Shown here: piece after piece, positions 1-6,698 of the stretch
Position numbering within the stretch: position 1 is the stretch's first letter
How the letters are laid out: every line of letters begins with the position of its first letter
From: Euryarchaeota archaeon UBA62
GTDB lineage: Archaea > Thermoplasmatota > Poseidoniia > Poseidoniales > Thalassarchaeaceae
Length of the DNA: 8,309 nt
Assembly (NCBI GenBank): GCA_002502095.1
Contig: DAPJ01000032.1
Location: forward strand, 1-8,309
Direction of reading: 5' to 3'
The notes under the pieces: model-generated
What the model saw: only the letters and a program-made list of their open reading frames with translations
The model's database searches: none
What the model was told of the DNA's origin: nothing
Made by a program: the position numbers and the translations under genes

Positions 1-2336
1 GACTGGGTAATGGGATTAGCCCCCGCCTCGTCAATATGATATCCACTAATACTGACAAAATAGTGGTTCCTGACATCGTTATCTACGTAGAACTCAGCGA
101 CATCTCCCATCATCTTGAGAGCGGTATCTAAATTGAAGACTAGTGTATTCTGGCCCATCGCCTCCTTCAACTGATCCGCTTGAACTGTTCCACGTACTGT
201 GGATAAAGTTCTAGATCTAATTTCAGAAGCCTCCCCCTTAGTTGGTGGTCTGCCTTTCTCGCCTACAAATTTCCTAGTCTGCTGTCTAATTGCAACGTTG
301 AAGAATGCAGCCAAGTGCCACCAGTAATTCCCATTAATGGTCATACTGACAGATGTATTGGTGGCGCACAAATCAAACCCTTCGAAAAGCCTATCCATCT
401 CCTCTATGGTACTGATACTTACTCCTGATTCGCATACCTTTCCGAAGATATCCAGCCTCTCTCTTGGGTCATTCCCATACAGGCTTGGCGAGTCAAACGC
501 TACTGAGAGGCGATTGAAGTCCTGATCTTGCGATAGGAAATGATACCTCTTATTCGTCCTCTCGGCACTTCCTTCCCCTGCGAACATTCTAACGGGTAGC
601 TCATCCTGTCTTCTGAATGGAAATACCCCTCCTGTGAATGGGAATGAGCCAGGTGCATTCTCCCTACGAATCCACTCCAGTCGTTCTCCCCAATCCTTTG
701 ACGAGGGAAGCGCAACACGAGGTACTTTGGTTCCAGACATTGTCTCATGAGTTGTTTTAACTGGAATCTCCTTGCCTCTGACCGTATAGCTAGCCTCTCC
801 TGAACTGTATGCAGTAGCCATTGCTTCGAAACTGTTCAGTGCATCCCACGCCTCACTAGGGATAGTAGATCTAATCTGATTTACTTCGGACTCTAGGTCA
901 TCGGCAGATGAATTGTTACCTACTGACCTCATCTGCTTAGCAGCCGCTTCCAATTGTTGAACGAGTCTGACCGATTCACTGACTTCCTTCGTCCTCTGAT
1001 GGTATCCGCGCACGGCCGAGGCAACCTCAGCGAGATAGCCCTGTCGCTTCGGAGGAATCGGAGGCTCTCTAGTGGGAAGTCCATCAATCCCCAGCCTTGG
1101 TTCCGCAGCCACAAAACTAGTCTCAAACCTCTCGTTCAGTATATTGGCTAAGCTTTCCCAAAGTCTGTCTACGCCCGCATCTGCGAATTGACTGGCTATG
1201 GTGGGAACTACAGGCATTGATTCCGGACTCTGGTCGAATGCCTCTCTGTTCCTCTGGAACTGCTTACGGATTTCTGTAAGAGCGTCCTCTGCGCCTGGTC
1301 TGTCGAACTTGTTCAGGACAACTATGTCAGAGAAATCCAACGCTGCCAGCTTCTCAAGCTGACTGGGTGCGCCATACTCCCTTGTGGTTACATACATGGA
1401 AACGTCAGCTACCTCAGTAATTGCATCGTTACCTTGCCCTATCCCACTGGTCTCAACCAGGATCAAGTCGAACCCAACGGCCTTGCAGACCTCTATGGCT
1501 CGATCGATACAGTCTGCTATCTCTCGACCACTATCTCTACTGGCAAAGGATCGCATGAATAGATTAGAATCAGTAAGTGAATTCATCCTTATCCTGTCTC
1601 CAAGAAGGGCCCCACCTGTCTTTTTCCGCGTTGGGTCAGTAGCCAATAGGGCTACTCTAGCTTCTGGATTGTCCCTCCTGATTCGAAGCATTACCTCATC
1701 CATAAGGCTAGATTTACCTGCTCCACCTGTGCCCGTGACGCCGACTACTGGGCAAACTTCAGACTCGACTACGGACCTTATCCTAGCCAGGGCGTCCGCG
1801 AAATCCCCATCGGTTGAGTTTTCGGCCATAGTCAGCATTTTTGACACGGATCCATGATCATCGGCAGTAATCGGACTGTCTAGGGACTCAAATCTTGATG
1901 ATTCCATTAGGTCAATATCCCTGGCCTGTCGCATGGCATCCTGTACCATACCCACAAGCCCCATCGATCTACCGTCATCGGGAGAGTAAATCCTACCTAT
2001 CTGCTTGTCCTTAAGGTGCTCAATCTCATGTGGTAGGATGGTTCCTCCACCACCACCAAAAAGAAATACATGCCCAAATCCGTTGCTCTCTAGAATCTCA
2101 CGGGTATGTGTAAACATCTCTACTGCTCCACCTTGATATGAAGTGATAGCCACGGCGTGTGCATCCTCTTGTATGGCGGCTCTCGCAACTTCGTCTGCAC
2201 CCCTGTCGTGACCAAGATGAATTACCTCACAACCCTGACTCTGTAGGATTCTTCTGAATATGCCAATAGCCGCATCATGTCCATCGAAGATGGCGGCGGC
2301 AGTGATTACTCTGAGTGGCATCCGTGCATCTGCCAT
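1..2336 (-). CDS. icmF: Fused isobutyryl-CoA mutase IcmF, N-terminal 778 codons (3' end outside window)
   Basis: This is an adenosylcobalamin-dependent acyl-CoA mutase with its own G-protein chaperone, expected to interconvert isobutyryl-CoA and n-butyryl-CoA in the cytoplasm. The frame is open without interruption from the ATG at 2336 to the window edge. Residues 1-140 are the B12-binding domain: D18-G-H20 holds the lower-ligand histidine, followed by SYQGG and five glycines at 94-98. Residues about 190-430 are the MeaB-like GTPase: P-loop GVTGTGGAGKSS (199-210, K208), VETSGIGQ near 295 and base-reading NKFD at 342-345. A linker leads to the mutase domain, with FPFTGGVFPF, RMFAGEG (F585), MTING, QADQLKEAMGQN (Q729) and SISGYHIDEAGAN just before the edge. 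F585 and Q729 are 144 residues apart, exactly as F598 and Q742 in Cupriavidus metallidurans IcmF, so isobutyryl-CoA is favoured over methylmalonyl-CoA, which needs Tyr and Arg there. Full IcmF is about 1,090 residues, so roughly 300 are missing. An in-frame ATG at 2321 is a possible later start. Confidence 0.95.
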   Translation of the reverse strand, partial: MADARMPLRVITAAAIFDGHDAAIGIFRRILQSQGCEVIHLGHDRGADEVARAAIQEDAHAVAITSYQGGAVEMFTHTREILESNGFGHVFLFGGGGGTILPHEIEHLKDKQIGRIYSPDDGRSMGLVGMVQDAMRQARDIDLMESSRFESLDSPITADDHGSVSKMLTMAENSTDGDFADALARIRSVVESEVCPVVGVTGTGGAGKSSLMDEVMLRIRRDNPEARVALLATDPTRKKTGGALLGDRIRMNSLTDSNLFMRSFASRDSGREIADCIDRAIEVCKAVGFDLILVETSGIGQGNDAITEVADVSMYVTTREYGAPSQLEKLAALDFSDIVVLNKFDRPGAEDALTEIRKQFQRNREAFDQSPESMPVVPTIASQFADAGVDRLWESLANILNERFETSFVAAEPRLGIDGLPTREPPIPPKRQGYLAEVASAVRGYHQRTKEVSESVRLVQQLEAAAKQMRSVGNNSSADDLESEVNQIRSTIPSEAWDALNSFEAMATAYSSGEASYTVRGKEIPVKTTHETMSGTKVPRVALPSSKDWGERLEWIRRENAPGSFPFTGGVFPFRRQDELPVRMFAGEGSAERTNKRYHFLSQDQDFNRLSVAFDSPSLYGNDPRERLDIFGKVCESGVSISTIEEMDRLFEGFDLCATNTSVSMTINGNYWWHLAAFFNVAIRQQTRKFVGEKGRPPTKGEASEIRSRTLSTVRGTVQADQLKEAMGQNTLVFNLDTALKMMGDVAEFYVDNDVRNHYFVSISGYHIDEAGANPITQ

Positions 2337-2398
2337 GCTTTCCGGACACCATTACCCGACATGAAGCCCACGGAAGGCCAAACCATGTAACAAACCTC

Positions 2399-2424
2399 AG
2401 ATTGATGCCACAATTGAGATTGAT
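2399..2424. repeat. Two 8-bp direct repeats AGATTGAT in the icmF/zinc-ribbon divergent gap
   Basis: AGATTGAT occurs at 2399-2406 and again at 2417-2424, an 18-bp period, with the palindrome CAATTG (2411-2416) between them. The pair lies just upstream of the TATA-like box of the plus-strand gene and within the only gap that can carry the icmF promoter. It could be a regulator binding site. Chance is not excluded, because an 8-mer repeat in 130 bases is not very rare. Confidence 0.25.
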
Positions 2425-2430
2425 TCGGGT

Positions 2431-2439
2431 CATATTTCA
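2431..2439 (+). promoter_or_regulatory. Candidate TATA box for the zinc-ribbon gene
   Basis: CATATTTCA is the most AT-rich block upstream of the ATG at 2467; its centre is 32 bases before the start codon. With the usual archaeal TATA-to-start distance of about 25-27 bases, transcription would begin within a few bases of the ATG, giving a nearly leaderless mRNA. This agrees with the absence of a Shine-Dalgarno sequence. The call rests on composition and spacing only. Confidence 0.3.
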
Positions 2440-2466
2440 AGAACCCATGCTCGTCTTGATACAAAT

Positions 2467-2931
2467 ATGGGCCCAATTCAGACGCTGTGTTGCCCTAGGG
2501 ACGGAACTGCTCTAGTGAGAGGCCATGCAACACGCAGTGATGCTTTTACTGACCACGGAATGTTACATTGCCCTACCTGTACTGGAATTCTCCTAAATGC
2601 CGAAGCGGCAACTAATTCGATCACAGAGGAAAAGCTGAAGAAAATGCATCAGGCGTTTCAAACAGATTGCGAAAAGACAGACCTAGACTGTCCGTGTTGT
2701 GACTCCAAGATGAGAGTCAGACAGATCGTATTCAAAAGAATCAATGGTACTGACTTGGAACCTATAGAGTTGGATGGATGTCCCGAGTGTAATACGTTCT
2801 GGTTTGACTCAGGGGAACTTCAGAGAGTCGTCAGTCCAGACGATGAGCCATATGAAGAGTCAGACAGAGAAGCGAATGCATTGCTTATGGCACTGGAACT
2901 CCTAATCCTTCTTCCGTACAAGTTCGTATAA
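2467..2931 (+). CDS. Double zinc-ribbon protein (zf-TFIIB type), function unknown
   Basis: This 154-residue protein is built from two zinc-ribbon halves of the kind found in the zf-TFIIB family. The second is canonical: C75-P-C-C78, a basic/hydrophobic strand, then LDGCPECNTFWFDSGEL (102-118) with C105 and C108, matching the family signature CPxCxxxW(F)xDxGEL. The first has C9-P-R-D12 and C35-P-T-C38, so Asp12 replaces the expected fourth cysteine, unless C8 contributes. The acidic stretch 125-135 is followed by a very hydrophobic tail (about 138-150, ending LPYKFV) that could be a short membrane or docking helix. Such ribbons usually mediate protein or nucleic-acid contact; no enzyme motif is visible. 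It is transcribed divergently from icmF and converges with the exporter gene with no spacer between the stop codons. The function cannot be named. Confidence 0.85.
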   Translation: MGPIQTLCCPRDGTALVRGHATRSDAFTDHGMLHCPTCTGILLNAEAATNSITEEKLKKMHQAFQTDCEKTDLDCPCCDSKMRVRQIVFKRINGTDLEPIELDGCPECNTFWFDSGELQRVVSPDDEPYEESDREANALLMALELLILLPYKFV

Positions 2932-3555
2932 TCAGAACCATCCGCTTGCGAGTAATCCAGCGAAGGCGAACATCAAGACCCCCATGCATCCATCTATCAC
3001 ATGAGCAATTGACCTTAGACGCTCTATCCTGTCACCAGAACTCAGAATTGTAGCTACAGTCACGTACCAGGTTCCATCAATCGCCATGCCCAGAGCACCC
3101 ATCCCCAGTAGTGTACCGATGCTGACGTCCGCCTCAATGAAGGGAGCGTATAGAGCTAGCATCCATGCCAGAATCTTTGGGTTGAAAAGTGCGATCATAA
3201 ATCCCTGGATGAAGCCATTAAAGTCAGAGCCCACCTCCTCATTCGAGAAATCGTGAGTCTTAGGGCCCTTCCAAGAGTTCTGGATGAACCTAGTCCCCAG
3301 CCACAATAATATTGCTACTCCTCCCCAGTGAAGGGCCAACTGAGCTCCATCATGAAGAGATAGTGCAGTAGCCAATCCAAGGGCTGCGAGAAATGCGTAG
3401 ATTCCGAATCCTACACCGTGTCCAATGCCAGTTGCCACTCCCTGGCTACGACCACCTGAAATTGTGTTACTCAGAATCACCGCTAGCGATGGTCCTGGAC
3501 TCATGGCCCCCAGAATGAATACCATCGCTAGTGCGGCCCATGCCTCTGGGGACAT
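2932..3555 (-). CDS. LysE/RhtB-family amino-acid (metabolite) exporter
   Basis: This 207-residue integral membrane protein has the size and motif pattern of the LysE/RhtB superfamily, whose members export amino acids and related metabolites using the proton-motive force. The N-terminal family signature is clear: G16-AMSPGP22 in the first helix, then a glycine-rich repeat GVATGIGHGVGFG (39-51) leading into the second helix. The cytoplasmic loop (about 95-112) is charged, and NPK at 125-127 begins the fourth helix, another family hallmark. About six membrane helices can be drawn (6-28, 40-65, 72-90, 115-138, 145-172, 185-205). It is the second gene of an operon, 9 bases after the acyl-CoA synthetase stop, with a Shine-Dalgarno overlapping that stop. 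The substrate cannot be predicted; RhtB-like proteins vary widely. Its stop codon directly abuts that of the convergent zinc-ribbon gene. Confidence 0.9.
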   Translation of the reverse strand: MSPEAWAALAMVFILGAMSPGPSLAVILSNTISGGRSQGVATGIGHGVGFGIYAFLAALGLATALSLHDGAQLALHWGGVAILLWLGTRFIQNSWKGPKTHDFSNEEVGSDFNGFIQGFMIALFNPKILAWMLALYAPFIEADVSIGTLLGMGALGMAIDGTWYVTVATILSSGDRIERLRSIAHVIDGCMGVLMFAFAGLLASGWF

Positions 3556-3561
3556 CTGAGT

Positions 3562-3566
3562 TCCTC
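3562..3566 (-). promoter_or_regulatory. Shine-Dalgarno of the exporter gene, overlapping the upstream stop
   Basis: Read on the minus strand the junction is TGAGGAACTCAG followed by ATG. GAGGA overlaps the TGA stop of the acyl-CoA synthetase and stands 6 bases before the exporter's start codon. This supports the chosen start and suggests translational coupling in one mRNA. It is the best Shine-Dalgarno in the window. Confidence 0.65.
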
Positions 3567-5358
3567 AGGAGTACATGGACTCGATCTCGGATGACCAGTT
3601 CTCTCGGATCTGCTTCCTCCTAATCTTTAGAGTGGGTGTAAGCTCCCCATCATCAACGCTCAAGTCCCTAGGTAGGACAGTGAATTTCTTGACTTGCTCG
3701 GGATTGCTGAATTTTCCATTAAGCTCGTTAACAGCGGTTTCCAACTGCTTGTATGTCTCACTGCCCACTGCTGTGTATTCTGATAGGTCATGACCTAGCT
3801 CAGCTAGCTTCGCTAACTGCTTGGCAGGATCCTTAGGGACCTCTGTAGCACCATCTAGGCCATGCACATCTCGTAGTATTGCACCAACATCTAGTGTGAA
3901 AAGAGCGCTGCAGTACTTCCTGTTATCACCAATCAGCATGCACTGCGACACAACTGGGATCGACTTCATGGTCTCTTCGATAACCAGAGGTGCTATGTTC
4001 TTACCAGCTGAACTAACGTAAATCTCCTTGAGACGTCCGGTGACATAAACAAAGCCGTCCATGTCCATCTTGCCCAAATCCCCTGACTTGAGCCAGCCAT
4101 CTTCTGTCATTGTGGCAGCTGTAGCCTCCGGATCATTGTAATAGCCAGGCATAATGTGCCTTCCACTAAACTGGATTTCTCCGTTGCCGTCATCATCAGG
4201 ATCAGCTATTCTAAGCCCAGTCCCGTCAAATGGCTTCCCTACTGAGCCTATCCTATTGTGTGCTGGGGATCCTAAAGTGGCGCCAGCAGTGGTCTCAGTC
4301 ATGCCATATCCCTCAAACAAAGGTACTCCAAGCTTGGAGAATAGCTTGAGGATATCTGGATTTATCGGAGCAGCCCCAGTAACTGCAAACTTTACATTTG
4401 AGAAACCAATCTTCTCCTTTGCCTTCTTCTTGATAATCCCACCTAGGCCCGGCACGCTGAGTAGCCAGGTTGGAGGGAGACCCGCAACTAAGTTGCTGTA
4501 GACCTTTTCATAGATTCTTGGAACCCCGATAAAAAGAGAAGGCATAGCATCCTTACTGTAGTCAATTGAATGTAACGGATTGTCAACCACTGTCATGTGC
4601 ATCGCATCCCTGATCCAGAGATGATTATCTGCAACCTGACCGAACACATGGGCGCAAGGAAGCCATGAAACATACGTATCTCCAGGATTGAATTTTGCTA
4701 GCTTTCCAATACACTCTAACTCATAGTCGAAGTTATCGTGGGTCAGGACAACTCCCTTTGGATTTCCAGTTGTCCCAGACGTGTATATGAGAGCAGCTGT
4801 ATCGGAGGGTTTGATTCCTGAAACCCTCTCCATAACCATATCATCAGATATTTCCGATCCCATCGACATGAAACTATCCCAGTCATGAGCCTTAGAGTGA
4901 TCAATGGATTCCATCCCAATCATGGAAACAACCGCCTCTACCTTTTCCAAGGAGGGCATTGCCTTCTCGAGGCGCTTCGTGCACATCTTTGCTGGATCTC
5001 CGTTATCCATGGGATTTGTTCCGACAAAAACTACCTTCGAGTCCGAGTTACCGACAACCCACTCAACTTCCTCAGGAGAGCAGGTATGGTAAACCCCCAC
5101 AGCAGCTCCATTGCAGAAATTGGCAGCTGCATAAGCGGCATACCATTCCATTCTGTTGTATGAGTAGATACTCAGGTTGTCTCCGGGCTCGAAACCCAAA
5201 GCAATAAGTGACTTGGCCATTTTCATGGTGCAATTGTAAAAATCTGACCATGATTTCCTAATCCAGTTTCCAGAGCTATCTTTCCATGAAAGAGCATTAT
5301 CATCTGGCATATTTTTGGCGTTTGAAATCAGGTACTCGGGCGTCGTCTTGGCGTCCAT
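3565..5358 (-). CDS. fadD: Long-chain acyl-CoA synthetase (AMP-forming, FAA1/FadD15 type)
   Basis: This 597-residue enzyme of the ANL (adenylate-forming) superfamily activates free fatty acids: fatty acid + ATP + CoA gives acyl-CoA + AMP + PPi. The family motifs are in order: phosphate-binding loop YTSGTTGNPKG (192-202), YGMTET (351-356), SGDLG (425-429) containing the ribose-binding Asp, the hinge GRLKE (441-445), and the C-terminal TPTLKIRRK (574-582) with K578, equivalent to the usual catalytic-lysine loop as it appears in eukaryote-like ACSL/FAA1 enzymes. The N-terminal stretch with SWSDFY, GFEPGDNLSIYSYN and YHTCSPEEV is also typical of the long-chain (COG1022) subgroup, and the length fits. 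No signal peptide or clear membrane helix is seen. It is first in an operon with the exporter. Chain-length preference cannot be read from the sequence. The gap upstream holds a perfect inverted repeat that could be an operator. Confidence 0.95.
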   Translation of the reverse strand: MDAKTTPEYLISNAKNMPDDNALSWKDSSGNWIRKSWSDFYNCTMKMAKSLIALGFEPGDNLSIYSYNRMEWYAAYAAANFCNGAAVGVYHTCSPEEVEWVVGNSDSKVVFVGTNPMDNGDPAKMCTKRLEKAMPSLEKVEAVVSMIGMESIDHSKAHDWDSFMSMGSEISDDMVMERVSGIKPSDTAALIYTSGTTGNPKGVVLTHDNFDYELECIGKLAKFNPGDTYVSWLPCAHVFGQVADNHLWIRDAMHMTVVDNPLHSIDYSKDAMPSLFIGVPRIYEKVYSNLVAGLPPTWLLSVPGLGGIIKKKAKEKIGFSNVKFAVTGAAPINPDILKLFSKLGVPLFEGYGMTETTAGATLGSPAHNRIGSVGKPFDGTGLRIADPDDDGNGEIQFSGRHIMPGYYNDPEATAATMTEDGWLKSGDLGKMDMDGFVYVTGRLKEIYVSSAGKNIAPLVIEETMKSIPVVSQCMLIGDNRKYCSALFTLDVGAILRDVHGLDGATEVPKDPAKQLAKLAELGHDLSEYTAVGSETYKQLETAVNELNGKFSNPEQVKKFTVLPRDLSVDDGELTPTLKIRRKQIRENWSSEIESMYS

Positions 5359-5390
5359 GAGGCTTCACGGGACATTAGACGACTTAACTC

Positions 5391-5405
5391 TTTACTAGAA
5401 GTAAA
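5391..5405. promoter_or_regulatory. Inverted repeat upstream of the acyl-CoA synthetase, possible operator/promoter
   Basis: TTTACT-AGA-AGTAAA is a perfect 6-bp inverted repeat with a 3-bp spacer. It is centred at 5398, 40 bases before the synthetase ATG, in the 66-base gap after the uracil-DNA glycosylase gene. The arms are AT-rich, and the minus-strand reading around 5398-5405 (TTTACTTC) could itself serve as the TATA element. A dimeric regulator binding here would block or aid promoter recognition. No family-specific operator consensus is recognised. Confidence 0.35.
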
Positions 5406-5424
5406 TGGTCCCATTCCTGTTGTA

Positions 5425-6177
5425 TCATGGAAGAACTGATCTTACGTTTTCACGCCAATCCGCGCCTCCATTGCGGTTAGCCAAGGGGGAAGCGGGAGAT
5501 GGGTGCCAGCACCCCTTTACGACGACTCCACTGCCTCTCAGTGCATTGTCAGCTCTCTTCTCAGCGAACTTTCCAATGCCAATTACCGTATCGGCATTGA
5601 GAATCTCCACGACCTCGAGAAGATGCTCGTCGCATCTCTCTAACAATTCTCTGGCAGTGGGGCCAGAAATCTTATCTGGAGTAATATTACTACCTCTGGG
5701 GCCGTCCAGTAGCATCAGTGGACAGTGATTGACTAGGAAGACCTTCTCGAAGATTTCACTAGCACCTCCGTATGTTTCAGATAGCAATCCCCAAATCCTA
5801 GTTCCGGAGACCTCCTCTCTCGGATAGTCCAAGCCAATCACAGGCCTACTAGGGTGAATAACCGAGGGCTGATCGACACCAATCCCTGAGATGCCTAGAA
5901 GGTCCCTGACCATACTGGTCGCGGCAAAGGGTATCCCCATCTGCCCCATTCCATGTGGGCCGGGATTCATTCCCATCATGACTGTACCCGCCCCCATGTC
6001 CCCCGAGATCTCAATGTACCTCTTGTGAACGTCCCATGCATATGCAAGCGGATTGTAGACACAATCAACAGTGCCCTGAATGGTCAATTCTCTTCCGATA
6101 ACATCAACGTCATCCCTTAATCTTGATGCAACTTGCAATAATTTCTCGACTGACATAGTACCACTACTGCTTAACAT
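5425..6177 (-). CDS. smug1: Uracil-DNA glycosylase, SMUG1 family (UDG family 3)
   Basis: This 250-residue glycosylase excises uracil (in SMUG1 enzymes also 5-hydroxymethyluracil and oxidised pyrimidines) from DNA, starting base-excision repair. YNPLAYAWDVHKRYI (41-55) matches the SMUG1 N-terminal block. Motif 1, GMNPGPHGMGQMGIPF (69-84), carries the putative catalytic Asn71. VNHCPL (149-154) holds the base-recognition Asn150, and motif 2 is HPSP (225-228) with His225. The Asn71-His225 spacing of 154 equals that between N85 and H239 of human SMUG1. The DNA-intercalating segment differs: human PRNPQAN is here PASPLAN, so the inserted arginine is Ala229. The ATG at 6177 overlaps the YbaK-type gene by 14 bases; Met8 (ATG 6154-6156) would instead start 7 bases after that gene's stop and is equally plausible. 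It forms an operon with the YbaK-type gene. A PCNA-type contact motif was not seen. Confidence 0.92.
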   Translation of the reverse strand: MLSSSGTMSVEKLLQVASRLRDDVDVIGRELTIQGTVDCVYNPLAYAWDVHKRYIEISGDMGAGTVMMGMNPGPHGMGQMGIPFAATSMVRDLLGISGIGVDQPSVIHPSRPVIGLDYPREEVSGTRIWGLLSETYGGASEIFEKVFLVNHCPLMLLDGPRGSNITPDKISGPTARELLERCDEHLLEVVEILNADTVIGIGKFAEKRADNALRGSGVVVKGCWHPSPASPLANRNGGADWRENVRSVLP

Positions 6178-6628
6178 CCGCGATTCTGGCTCCCGAGATT
6201 TTCATCAAATCTTCAGGAGAAATTGGGAAAACAGTCTGAGAAGTTCCTCCGGCCCCCCATACAGTTTCGAATTTCAGCAAGTCCTCATCCATCAAGATCT
6301 CAGTTTCTTCAGTGTGCCCGAACGGAGGTACTCCCCCTACCATGTAGCCAGTACTAGACAGGACATATTCAGGCGTGGCCATTCCGGGCTTGTACCCCAG
6401 AATCCTCTTCAGCTTCCTCTTCCTATCTACTCTGTTGGAACCAGAGGTGATTACGACTACCGCACAGCTCTCTCCTTGGAAAACAATGGACTTTGCTATG
6501 TGAGAAACTTCACAGCCCAATTGATCGGCCGCATCCTGAGATGTCCTTGTCCCCTCCTCGTAGAGTCTGGGTTTAGGAGAGAACCCGATTTCAAGGCACT
6601 TGGACGTCCAGAGTTCGTGACCATCCAT
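6164..6628 (-). CDS. ybaK: YbaK/EbsC-type aminoacyl-tRNA deacylase
   Basis: With the start chosen at ATG 6626-6628 the protein is 154 residues, the normal size for single-domain YbaK/ProX-like editing enzymes, which hydrolyse mischarged aminoacyl-tRNA (for example Cys- or Ala-tRNAPro). Visible family features are the first-helix start MDGHELW, SHIAKSIVF with Lys46, the position of the conserved lysine in Haemophilus influenzae YbaK, a basic segment DRKRKLKRIL (68-77), and STGYMVGGVPPFGH (92-105), the GGxxPxG loop of the active site. The frame stays open 47 codons further upstream to 6769, but that extension has no family similarity and would run into the divergent membrane-protein gene, so it is rejected. 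It is the first gene of a two-gene operon with the SMUG1-type glycosylase. Which tRNA it edits cannot be decided from the sequence. Confidence 0.9.
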   Translation of the reverse strand: MDGHELWTSKCLEIGFSPKPRLYEEGTRTSQDAADQLGCEVSHIAKSIVFQGESCAVVVITSGSNRVDRKRKLKRILGYKPGMATPEYVLSSTGYMVGGVPPFGHTEETEILMDEDLLKFETVWGAGGTSQTVFPISPEDLMKISGARIADVKQ

Positions 6629-6670
6629 GAATCCCAAAGGGGGCCATGAGTATTGATGGTTAGGGATTGC

Positions 6671-6682
6671 TTGAATAATATC
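6671..6682. promoter_or_regulatory. AT-rich block shared by two divergent promoters
   Basis: The 70-base gap between the YbaK-type start (6628) and the membrane-protein start (6699) has one AT-rich block, TTGAATAATATC. Read on the minus strand as GATATTATTCAA it is a good TATA box centred about 49 bases before the YbaK-type ATG. On the plus strand it is centred about 23 bases before ATG 6699 and 35 before ATG 6711. It may serve both directions. If it drives the plus-strand gene, transcription would begin near 6702, which favours the ATG at 6711. Confidence 0.35.
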
Positions 6683-6698
6683 GGTCCGTACCAAGCTT

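Noticed and set aside
929..1151. Open frames of 65 codons on both strands within icmF
   Set aside because: Both are out of frame with the uninterrupted icmF reading frame and show no protein family features.
1384..1857. 157-codon open frame on plus, opposite the icmF G-domain
   Set aside because: It lies wholly antisense to the P-loop GTPase region of icmF, has no recognisable domain, and its composition is that of a reverse-complement shadow.
1..2336. Methylmalonyl-CoA mutase as the identity of the first gene
   Set aside because: The built-in GTPase between the B12 and mutase domains, and Phe585/Gln729 in place of Tyr/Arg, indicate IcmF.
4885..5207. Three overlapping open frames of 62-92 codons on plus
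   Set aside because: They are shadows of the N-terminal part of the acyl-CoA synthetase.
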